Below, in pieces: positions 53,640-62,481 of a stretch of DNA of 64,000 bases. Source of the DNA: Litsea cubeba (Eukaryota; Streptophyta; Magnoliopsida; Laurales; Lauraceae); assembly GCA_012931725.1 (NCBI GenBank), contig CM022951.1, positions 33,523,308 through 33,587,307 on the forward strand, given 5' to 3'. Below the pieces are notes generated by a model, which was not told where the DNA came from, made no database searches, and saw nothing but the letters and a program-made list of their open reading frames with translations. Position numbers and translations under genes: made by a program. Numbering within the stretch: position 1 is the first letter of the stretch; every line of letters starts with the position of its first letter.

Positions 53640-56600
53640 ATGGCAGTCAATACAGGGAATATGAAAGCACCTCTGTTTGATGGTTCTAATTACTCCTTTT
53701 GGAAGATTAGGATGCAAGCCTTCATCAAATCTCTTGGCTATGATGTTTGGGAGGCTGTCAGAGCCGGTTACAATGCTGCCACCGTACCCAATGATACTGC
53801 ATCAAAGAAGTTGGCAGACAACGACTCCAAGGCGCAGAATGCACTCTTTAGTGGCCTTGTGGACAGCGAGCTTGTCAAAGTAATTGCATGCAAAACAGCC
53901 AAGGAAATTTGGGACAAGGTGCAAAGCATACATGAAGGTGATGAGAAGATTAAAGAAGCCAAATTACAAACCCATCGCTCTCAATTTGAATCTCTTCGCA
54001 TGGAGGAAAGCGAGAATGTTGACTCGTATATGCAACGAGTGAATGAAGTCACGAATGACATTCGTGGACTAGGGGAGGAGATTAAAGAGCCGGTCATCGT
54101 CAAAAAGGTTCTAAGATCTCTTCTTCCCCGGTTTGATTCAAAAGTCTCAGCCATTGAAGAAGCCAAAGATCTGAATGCATTTTCCATGGATGAATTACAT
54201 GGTTCTCTAACTGCCTATGAGATGCGCATAGGAAAGACGTCTTCATCTGATAAAGAAGCCGCCTTCAAAGTTCAGAAAAAGGCAAAAGAGACTGCTGGTC
54301 ATGATGTTGATTCTGATGATGATGAGCTTGAGGCTCAATTTGTTAGAAAATTGAAGAAAGGAAGCAATGGCAAGTACAAAGGGAAGCTACCCTTTAAATG
54401 CTTCAATTGTGGAGGTATTGGTCACTTTGCTGCGAAGTGTCCCCTAAAAGAAGACAATGATAATGACTCTTATGCTGAAAAGAGTAAAGGAAAGAGAAAT
54501 TTCAGAAAAAGGGGCAAAGCTAAAAACTTTCTATGTCAACAAGACGACAGCACGTCTGAATCTTCAGACGATGATGAATCAACCGAAGCTCTCTTCATGG
54601 TCACTGTTGAAGAAGAAGAAGAGCTAGATCCGGAAGAGGATGAGGAGGCTGAAGTCAATCTTGAAGAGGAACTCATAGCCGCACTTGAGGAGCTTAGCAT
54701 GGAACGCAAATCAAGTAAGAAAAATCTGAAACTTCTCCATGAATCTGAAAGTTCTATTATTGCTTTGAAAACTCTAGTAGAAGAATATAAAAGAATGGTA
54801 GAAGTCCTTGAAAACCAAATAAGTATCAAAAAGGAAGAGGCTATGAAACTTGAAACTGAGATCGCTAGAGCAAAGGCTGAAAATTTGGAAAATAGCAAAA
54901 AACTCAAAGCGCTCCAAGCGATTGAAGGGACTATGAAACTCAATGAACTACTGAAAGTTCAAAGACCTGCCCACTTCAGATTTGGTCTAGGATTTGAGAA
55001 AGGTGAATCCTCTAAGATTACACCTCCTGAAAAGAAAAAGTTTGTGAAGCAAGTCACTGCACCTTCTAATTCTATGAAGCCCACTCAACCTAGAAAGGAG
55101 TCCATTCCTGTTAGAAAGGTAATGAAGACTAACCAGCCACAAAGAAGATACAGATTCTATGGTTATTGCTTTCATTGTAATATGTTTGGACATAAAAGAG
55201 CTGATTGCAAATTCTATGTAAGAAACAGTCCATTTGTGACTAGGAATCCTTTTTCAATCCTAAGTAGCCACAAAATTGAGTGCTATATGTGTCATAATTA
55301 TGGACACTTGGCTAGGGATTGTAGGTTGCATATTGCTAACAAGTTTCAGGTTGAAAAGAAATCCAAGTTAGTCAAGGCTTGGAGAGCAAAGCAAAGTGCA
55401 GAAAGTCCCAAAGAATCTCTCATTGTGCAAACGGCATTCAATGCACAAAAGAAGACAGCACCATGGGTCCTTGATAGTGGTTGTTCAAGCCATATGACTG
55501 GTGATAAAGAGAAATTCATCAAATTACAGCACTATGAAGGCGGTTCAGTGAAATTTGGCAACAATGATGGTGCCAAAATCTGCGGAAAAGGTGTTATTCA
55601 GCTTATGGCAAACAAGATCAGATCTGAAGAAGTCTTATATGTGTCTGGATTGAGACACAACCTGCTTAGTGTGAGCCAGATCTGTGACAAGGGTCATGAA
55701 GTTATCTTCACAAAGAATGGGTTTGCCATCAAGAAGAGTAGCAACGGCAAAACAGTGGCAACTGGATCAAGAACTGCTGGAAATCTCTATACATTGTCAG
55801 ATGGAGCTGAAAAGACCTGCTTGATGAGTCGGACAGAGGAAAGTTGGTTGTGGCACAAACGCCTTGGGCATCTAAGCTTTGATAACATGTCAAAGATTTG
55901 CAATTCAAAGGCTGTAAGAGGCATGTCTACAGTTGAAAAGCCTTCCAATCCCATTTGCGACTCTTGCCAAAAGGGAAAGCAAACAAGGGTTATGTTCAAG
56001 TCAAAGGAGCATCATTCCAAGAAACCTCTTGAGCTAGTGCACACTGATCTCTGTGGACCGATGCGAACTCAAAGCACCAATGGAGATAAGTATTTCATGT
56101 TATGCATTGATGATTATACTCGTATGACATGGGTATTGTTTCTTAAGCATAAGCATCAAGCACTTGATCGTTTTAAAGTGTTTAAAGCACAGGTTGAAAA
56201 TCAATTGGAAAAACGTATCAAGATTTTAAGGTCTGATCGTGGAGGCGAGTTCACATCTGAAGAGTTCACTAAATATTGTGAACATCATGGCATTCAAAGA
56301 CAGTACTCAGCCCCTAGAACTCCACAGCAAAATGGAGTAGTGGAACGGAAGAATCGCACCGTACAAGAGATGGCTCGTACGATGCTAAGTGAAAGCAAGA
56401 TGGCTGACAAGTATTGGAAAGAGGCAATTCATACGGCTGTATACATTCAAAACCGATGCTTGATCAGGCCACATGAAGTCAAAACTCCCTATGAGCTATG
56501 GTTTGGAAGAAAAGCAACAGTCAAGCACTTCAAAGTCTTCGGCAGCAAGTGTTACATCAAGAGGCTCGAACAAAATCCGGGCAAATTTGAAGAAAGAGCT

Positions 56601-56855
56601 GACGAAGGTATATTTCTGGGTTACTCCTCTACTAGCAAGGCATATAGGTGTCTTAACAAAAGAACCAGAAAAATCATAGAAAGTGCTGATGTGAGAATAG
56701 ATGAGAATATTGAACCAAAGAATGCACTCATAATGACAGTCCAGTTTATGAGGACTCGAGTGAGATTGATGATGAGATGGCTGAATCTAATGATTCTGAG
56801 AAATCAAAGGATGACTCAGAAGATACTTCACCTAAGAAGCACAGCACTTGGGTAG
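53640..56855 (+). CDS. Sirevirus gag-protease-integrase polyprotein (pol continues in another frame)
   Basis: ATG at 53640 (MAVNTGNMKAPLFDGSNYSF). Gag: KAPLF...WKIRMQAFIKSL start, zinc knuckle CFNCGGIGHFAAKC (~residue 254), an acidic and then long charged coiled-coil stretch (~310-450), two more knuckles CFHCNMFGHKRADC (~510) and CYMCHNYGHLARDC (~548). Protease: WVLDSGCSSHMTG (~611). Integrase: zinc-binding LWHKRLGHLS (~739) with CDSCQKGK, then D in VHTDLCGPM (~801), D in RSDRGGEFTSEEF (~865) and E in NGVVERKNRTV (~900). The C-terminal part ends RIDENIEPKNA; after that the frame is wrong, and the last ~40 residues are out-of-frame. A large gag with coiled coil is typical of Sireviruses. Expressed from the 5' LTR if at all. 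Confidence 0.93.
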   Translation: MAVNTGNMKAPLFDGSNYSFWKIRMQAFIKSLGYDVWEAVRAGYNAATVPNDTASKKLADNDSKAQNALFSGLVDSELVKVIACKTAKEIWDKVQSIHEGDEKIKEAKLQTHRSQFESLRMEESENVDSYMQRVNEVTNDIRGLGEEIKEPVIVKKVLRSLLPRFDSKVSAIEEAKDLNAFSMDELHGSLTAYEMRIGKTSSSDKEAAFKVQKKAKETAGHDVDSDDDELEAQFVRKLKKGSNGKYKGKLPFKCFNCGGIGHFAAKCPLKEDNDNDSYAEKSKGKRNFRKRGKAKNFLCQQDDSTSESSDDDESTEALFMVTVEEEEELDPEEDEEAEVNLEEELIAALEELSMERKSSKKNLKLLHESESSIIALKTLVEEYKRMVEVLENQISIKKEEAMKLETEIARAKAENLENSKKLKALQAIEGTMKLNELLKVQRPAHFRFGLGFEKGESSKITPPEKKKFVKQVTAPSNSMKPTQPRKESIPVRKVMKTNQPQRRYRFYGYCFHCNMFGHKRADCKFYVRNSPFVTRNPFSILSSHKIECYMCHNYGHLARDCRLHIANKFQVEKKSKLVKAWRAKQSAESPKESLIVQTAFNAQKKTAPWVLDSGCSSHMTGDKEKFIKLQHYEGGSVKFGNNDGAKICGKGVIQLMANKIRSEEVLYVSGLRHNLLSVSQICDKGHEVIFTKNGFAIKKSSNGKTVATGSRTAGNLYTLSDGAEKTCLMSRTEESWLWHKRLGHLSFDNMSKICNSKAVRGMSTVEKPSNPICDSCQKGKQTRVMFKSKEHHSKKPLELVHTDLCGPMRTQSTNGDKYFMLCIDDYTRMTWVLFLKHKHQALDRFKVFKAQVENQLEKRIKILRSDRGGEFTSEEFTKYCEHHGIQRQYSAPRTPQQNGVVERKNRTVQEMARTMLSESKMADKYWKEAIHTAVYIQNRCLIRPHEVKTPYELWFGRKATVKHFKVFGSKCYIKRLEQNPGKFEERADEGIFLGYSSTSKAYRCLNKRTRKIIESADVRIDENIEPKNALIMTVQFMRTRVRLMMRWLNLMILRNQRMTQKILHLRSTALG

Positions 56856-58486
56856 AGCAACACCCTAAGGATCAAATCATTGGAGATCCTAAGGCAGGCG
56901 TTCAAACTAGACAAAGTGTAGTTAGCAATTACTCACTTGTGTCCACCATTGAACCCAAGACTGTGGCTGAAGCCAGTCTCGATGAAAGTTGGTTGAAATC
57001 TATGCATGAGGAGTTGGAGCAAATTGAGAAGAACTCCACATGGGAACTTGTTCCTAGACCTACTGATAAGAATGTTATTGGTACTAAATGGGTCTTTCGG
57101 AATAAGCTGAATGAAGATGGTCAAGTCATTAGAAACAAAGCAAGGTTGGTTTGTAAAGGCTATGCTCAAGTTGAAGGCATAGATTTTGAAGAGACCTTTG
57201 CACCGGTGGCTCGTCTGGAAGCTATTCGAATGTTTCTTGCATTGGCAGCATACAAAACCTTCAAGGTATTTCAGATGGACGTAAAGTCAGCTTTCTTGAA
57301 TGGTTTACTTGAAGAAGAAGTCTACATTGAGCAACCTGATGGTTTTCTCATCAGCAAAAATTCAGATCTAGTGTGCAAATTGAAAAAGGCTCTTTATGGA
57401 CTGAAACAAGCGCCAAGGGCATGGTATGCAAGGCTGGATCTCTATCTCCGCAAGATCGGTTTTGGAAAAGGACTTGTTGATAGCAATCTATATGTCAAAA
57501 CTGAGTTAAGCAAACAGCTGGTTGTCATTGTTTATGTTGATGACATAATCTTTGGTGGCAATGATGAGGAGATGTGCAGGAATTTCGCTGAAGAGATGAA
57601 GAAAGAATTTGAGATGTCAATGCTTGGAGAACTAAAGTTCTTTCTTGGTTTACAAGTTCAGCAGCTGAAACATGGTATCTTCATATCACAGATGAAATAC
57701 ATAAAGGAAATGCTGAAGCGATTTAATATGGAAGACAGCAAGCCAGTGAGCACACCAATGTCAACAAACACGAAGCTTAGCAAAGATGATAAGGCCTCGT
57801 CTGTTGATCATACCACCTATCGCTCTATGATAGGAAGCTTGCTCTACTTGACTGCTACAAGACCAGATCTTCTACAAGCAGTATGTATGGTTGCACGTTT
57901 TCAAGCAGCACCAACTGAAACGCACCTTACAGCAGTGAAAAGAATCTTTCGATATCTGAAAGGTACTATGGAGCTTGGTATCTGGTATCCCAAAGGCAAA
58001 TCCTTCACTCTAGTTGCATATTCTGATGCCGATTGGGCTGGATGCGTAGATGATCGCAAGAGTACTAGCGGCGGCGCATTTTATCTTGGAGAAAGATTAG
58101 TTGCTTGGCATAGTAAGAAGCAAGACTCAGTATCCCTTTCGACAGCGGAAGCGGAATATATTGCAGCGGCAACTTGTTGTACGCAAATGTTATGGATGCG
58201 GCAAATGCTCTCTGATCTAGGAGTTCCTACAACGGATCCTACGCCGATCCTATGTGACAACACGAGTGCAATTCATATATCTAAGAATCCTGTTCAGCAC
58301 TCTCGAACAAAGCATGTAGCAATTCGTTATCATTTTCTTAAAGATAAAGTTGCTGATGGAGAGGTCAAGTTGGAATATGTTCCAACAACTGAGCAAGTGG
58401 CTGATATTTTCACGAAACCTCTGCCAAAGGAAGTCTTCGAGTATCTCCGGAAAAATTTAGGAGTTACTCACTCTCCTAAACCGTAG
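56737..58486 (+). pseudogene. Sirevirus reverse transcriptase-RNase H, separated by a frameshift
   Basis: The frame from about 56737 (SPVYEDSSEIDDEMAESN, first usual start ATG 56777) runs to TAG 58484-58486. Reverse transcriptase: IGTKWVFRNKLNEDG, FEETFAPVARLEAIRMFLAL, FQMDVKSAFLNG, LKKALYGLKQAPRAWY and the catalytic YVDDIIFGG (near 57533). RNase H: YSDADWAGCVDDRKSTSGG and LSTAEAEYIAA, then the tail HVAIRYHFLKDKV, VADIFTKPLP. All catalytic motifs look intact. The frameshift from the gag-integrase frame lies between about 56715 and 56740, where a single polyprotein is expected, so the pol end is probably not made. An error in the sequence cannot be excluded. Confidence 0.92.
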
Positions 58487-58497
58487 GAGTTGTGCTT

Positions 58498-58732
58498 GAA
58501 AGGGGGAGCAATGCATTCATTGAATATCCTATTCGCTCCTCGGTTTGGTCCCTTTGGACTTGTTGTCAAAGGGGGAGAGATGTTATGATATGATAGCAAG
58601 GAGAGATGTTATGCTATTAAAACTAGGGGGAGATTGTTGACAGTGCATGGTTGATATTTCAGAATCTCAGAATAGGTTCCAAGTGAGTGTTGAAGTTCCA
58701 ATAGTGTTGCCAACAATTCCAAAGGGGGAGAT
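58498..58732 (+). other. Multiple polypurine tracts of the Sirevirus
   Basis: AAAGGGGGAG or AGGGGGAG occurs four times: 58499-58508, 58568-58577, 58624-58632 and 58721-58730. The last, AAAGGGGGAGAT, directly precedes the 3' LTR and would prime plus-strand DNA. Repeated polypurine tracts are a described Sirevirus hallmark (from memory of the family). Confidence 0.9.
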
Positions 58733-59871
58733 TGTTGGAATTTGAGATGACTTGAGAAGTCTTTTGATGAATTGAAGAAGTTAGCATCTCAAGTATTGTT
58801 TTGAGTTGGAATTCTTGTCAACACATTGTCACAAGCATGATGATAGTAGGCTGGTGTAGATAGAGCTGAAAAGAAGAATCAGAATTGAAACAGTCAGGAA
58901 TTCAGAATTCCTGAAGCAGAGCACGCGGTCGACCGGGCTCTTCATGCGGTCGACCGAGAGAGAAGAAACCTGCAGAAAACAGTTTCAGGCACCTCTCAGT
59001 TATTTTCGTGACACAGTGTGCCTTCGGTCGACCGGGACCCCAGGATGTCGACCGAGCTCGAAATTGTCTGTTTTCCAGTCAGTGTCTTCGGTCGACCGAG
59101 CAAGCCAGGATGTCGACCGAGCACGGGAACCAGAGTTGCGCAGAATTAGAAGTTTTGCACGAAAATTCAGCACTCTTATCTGATTTGTTTGGGACTCTTT
59201 CTAAACGAATTGTAGCCCGTTTTAAATACAATTAAGGGTTATCAAAACCTATAAAAAGGCATGTAAGGGTCGTTCTTAAAGATACACCAGAAGAGAAGAG
59301 TTTTAGAGAGTTATAGAGAGAGTTTTGGAGAGAAGAAGAGTGCTGGTACTGTGTTGCTGTGTTGCTGCATTATCAGACGTTTTCTACAGCAATTGTGGAC
59401 GAGATTATGCTCTAGAAGATGGTGTTTTCGTCCATGAGTTAAGTGTCTCTCTTTTATGCTTTAGATTTCAATTTGTAAGGGATTGAGAGAGAGAGAATTG
59501 TAGAGGGGAAGGGCTGTAGACAGAGTTTATCTTCCATTCTGTTTTTTTACATCAAGTTGGTGCTTGGTGTTTAGGGTTTGGTGATCCTATCTGTGGGTGC
59601 AGATAAATTGTAAAGGGAGTCGGTGCTTCCTAGATAGTTGGTGCTATCTGAAACTAAGGGTTGGTGCTCTTTGTCGTTGGTGCGACTAAATAAGATTCAG
59701 ATCTGTCCCGGATTGGTGTTCGGACAGTCTTTGAACCGTGGACGTAGCCTTTCGGTGAACCACGTTAAATCTGGTGTCATTGTGTGGTTTGACTTGTTTT
59801 GTTGTTGAATTGGACCTGTTTTTAGAAATCACTGATTCACCCCCCCCTCTCAGTGATCGCGGTATCCAACA
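58733..59871 (+). repeat. 3' LTR of the Sirevirus
   Basis: TGTTGGAATTTG...GGTATCCAACA, 1139 bp, followed by target duplication GCCTC. Differences to the 5' LTR seen by eye: TGCCTTCGG for TGTCTTCGG (near 59022), TATCTGATTTG for TATCTAATTTG (near 59180) and GGTACTGTG for GGTGCTGTG (near 59347). Confidence 0.97.
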
Positions 59872-59876
59872 GCCTC

Positions 59877-60294
59877 TGGGTCTCTTGCTACGCCGAACCT
59901 GCCTACACCTGATCCTGTACCTGATCCGCCTCCGGAGTCTCCTGCCCCTGATCCTGCACCTAATCCACCTCTAGCGTCTCTTGCTCTTCGTCGATCCATA
60001 CGCCACATAAAGCCACCTGATCGTTATGGCTTTACTCATGCTTCATTATTAACTACTTTGTCTTCCATTTCTATCCCTAACTCATACTCTCAGGCAGTGC
60101 AGCATGATTGTTGGATACAGGCCATGCAGGAAGAACTTACTGCTCTTCAAACTAATCATACATGGGACATTGTTCCTTATCCTTCCTCTGTCAAACCCAT
60201 TGGCTGCAAGTGGGTATATTCGGTGAAATTGAAGCCTGATGGATCCTTGGATCGCTTCAAAGCCGTCTAGTTGCACTTGGAAACAGGCAGGAGT
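59877..60294 (+). pseudogene. Copia A reverse transcriptase N-terminal part
   Basis: Continues Copia A after the Sirevirus: Pro-rich linker (DPVPDPPPESPAPDP), then RRSIRHIKPPDRYGF, AMQEELTALQTNHTWDIVPY and IGCKWVYSVKLKPDGSLDRF. A one-base deletion produces TAG at 60268-60270. At 60294 the sequence is cut by the LTR of Copia B, well before the YVDD catalytic box. Confidence 0.9.
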
Positions 60295-60609
60295 TGTTAG
60301 TACCACTTGGTCCAAGGCCCATATACAATGGCCCATGTACAATAAGCCCATGCCCATAAATCACGTGGGACTTGATTGCTTATCATCACTATGTATATCT
60401 TTTCATTCTATAAGTAGGAACTGTATTTAGATTCTTTCCTGGTAATTAGATTGTTAATTAGATTGTAATTGCATAGTGATTGCCTTGATTAAGGCTACAA
60501 TGTATTATAAATAGAAGCAATGAACGATCAAGGAGATCATTCAATTCCAAAGAATTCTCTGTTTCTATTCATTCTCTTGTTCTGTCATCTTCATTCTCTT
60601 GTTCTGTCA
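60295..60609 (+). repeat. 5' LTR of Copia B, with primer-binding site
   Basis: TGTTAGTACCACTTGG...CTTGTTCTGTCA, 315 bp. TATA box TATTATAAATAGAAG near 60504. A tandem pair of TTCATTCTCTTGTTCTGTCAT lies at the 3' end, the second copy overlapping the primer-binding site TGGTATCAGAGC (60610-60621). The leader 60622-61378 carries no gene. Confidence 0.9.
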
Positions 60610-61378
60610 TGGTATCAGAGCCTTTCTGGTAAAGGGCTTCTTGGAAAATCTCAAGAATTCAATCAGAGAGAATTTATTCTCTCTCTCGTGTAGCAAACAG
60701 ATCAAGGATCTGTCCTGATTCCACACAGATCTGCAACATCGTGCAGTCTGATCTCCGTGGCCCACTATAGATCAGTCCAAGTTCGTAACAGTCATCTTGA
60801 TCAAGAGTTGATTCAGAAGCTTGTGGAGGTGATTTGACTCATAAATTGAAATCAGATAATCTGAGTTAGATTCTGGGAACTACTCTCGTAAGGATCTTGG
60901 AGCATCTCAACTGGGGCCCACCTGCGATCATCACCATATCATCACAGTTCCTCCAGCCTTGGTCGACCATATCTCCTGGTATTTTTGAAGATTTTTTCAG
61001 CATTTTTCAGGAATCAGAGGTAGGATTTTGGATCCATTTTGTGATTTTATAGTTCTCTCAGATCTTTTTAATCACAGCCGTTCAAATTCTTGAATTGTGG
61101 ATAGATCTTTGTGAAACTTGGTTTGTTGGAAAGATATTTTGATATTACTTACATCATAGTGATCTGATGATCCATTAAATCAATCAGTGGGGCCCACGCG
61201 TAGAAGAATCAGCCAAAATTTGGGTCGTCTAGACCATTTTTTGGTTTTTTTTTTGTAGCAGTTTCTGGTTTTCAGCTCCCTGTGTGTGCACTGAACACAT
61301 TCTATTGTCTGTTGTGTGCACTGGTCATCTCTTTCTCTTGTTTGGCTGCCTGGTATCTATTCTTAGAGTTTTTTACTT

Positions 61379-62481
61379 ATGGACAAAACAAAAATTGCAC
61401 TGGTTAAGTTCAATGGAACCAACTATACATCCTGGGGATTCCAATTTCAGATTTATCTCAAAGGGGAAGAATTGTGGGGCCATATAGATGGGACTGACCC
61501 AAAACCTAAAGATGATGTCAAGGCCATCTCCACATGGGAAACCAAAGATGCAAAGATCATGACTTGGCTTCTGGGATCAGTCGATCCCCAATACATCCTG
61601 AACCTTAGGCCATACAAATCAGCCAAAGGTATGTGGGATTACTTGAAACAAGTATATCAACAGGATAACTCTGCTCGGAGATTCCACTTAGAGCATGAAC
61701 TTTCTCAGCTTACTCAGGGAACCATGTCCATTCAGGATTACTACTCTCATTTTATTAGTTTATGGACGGATTATACTGAGATTATCTACTCCGGTCTTCC
61801 TGATGCCTCTATTGCGATAGTTCAGGACATACACTCTACCAGTCAAAGGGATCAATTTCTGATGAAACCTAGACCTGATTTTGAATAAGTTCGTTCGAAT
61901 CTGATGAGCAGAGTGCCTTCCCCATCTATAGATGCCTGTTTTGGGGAACTCCTTCGGGAGGAACAACGTCTTAACACTCAGGCTGTTCTTCAACAAGCAC
62001 TGTCACCAGCTCCAGTAACTGCAGCCTATGTTGCACGTTCCGCCCAGCTGCCCAGAGATATGACCAAAGTGCAGTGCTATTGTTGTCAGAAATATGGACA
62101 TGTTGCCACACTCAGTGCAATACCAAATATTGCTCGTACTGCAAACGCAAGGGTCATGTTCTTCCTGAATGTCGGCGTCGAGCTCACAATTCCTCTCAGA
62201 AAGCCAATCTTGCCACCTTGGATGCGTCTTCCTCTGCCTTCGTACGTCCTGTTGCTAATACTATGTTGCCTGCTCCACCTGCTTCTTCTTCAACTGCTTT
62301 CCCTTCTGTTACCCCTGACATGGTTCAACAGATGATTGTCAATGCTTTTTCCGCTCTCGGTCTCTCAGGTAAAACCAAACAGTCACACTCCACCTGGTAT
62401 ATGGATTCGGGGGCTTCTAATCAAATGACTTATTCTTCTGATACCTTATCTCAAATAAAATCTTATGATGGAACTCTCTGA
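61379..62481 (+). pseudogene. Copia B gag and protease region, with stops and a frameshift
   Basis: ATG 61379: MDKTKIALVKFNGTNYTSWG, then FQFQIYLKGEELWGHIDG, the copia gag start shared with Copia A. TAA at 61886-61888 breaks the frame after MKPRPDFE; the same frame continues with SRVPSPSIDACFGELLREEQ. The first zinc knuckle (CYCCQKYGHVAT...) is disrupted near 62105 by a one-base change of frame. The second (CSYCKRKGHVLPEC) and the protease motif WYMDSGASNQMTY (H of the usual SNHMT changed to Q) are in the new frame. TGA at 62479-62481 ends it. Confidence 0.88.

Larger units (their letters stand above)
52435..59871 (+). mobile_element. Young Sirevirus (SIRE/Maximus-type Ty1-copia), complete, one frameshift
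   Basis: Perfect 5-bp target duplication GCCTC (52430-52434 and 59872-59876), two 1139-bp LTRs, initiator-Met primer-binding site, gag-pol, and four polypurine tracts before the 3' LTR. Length 7437 bp. It lies in Copia A, same orientation. By eye the LTRs differ at only three positions, all transitions. With K about 0.0026 and an assumed rate of 1.3e-8 per site per year, the insertion would be about 0.1 million years old. No envelope-like gene follows pol. Confidence 0.95.
49126..60294 (+). mobile_element. Copia A: Ty1-copia element, interrupted by a Sirevirus and cut by Copia B
   Basis: 5' LTR 49126-49430, primer-binding site, gag-pol from 50040. The pol frame stops at the Sirevirus insertion (52434), resumes at 59872-59877 in the N-terminal part of reverse transcriptase, and is cut again at 60294 by Copia B. 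The rest of pol and the 3' LTR lie outside the window. Left flank GTTCA (49121-49125). At least two frameshifts and one stop in the coding part, apart from the insertions. Confidence 0.9.

Noticed and set aside
56715..56780. Programmed frameshift between integrase and reverse transcriptase
   Set aside because: Copia-type elements normally encode gag-pol as one frame, and I see no slippery heptamer with a clear downstream structure; a simple indel is more likely.
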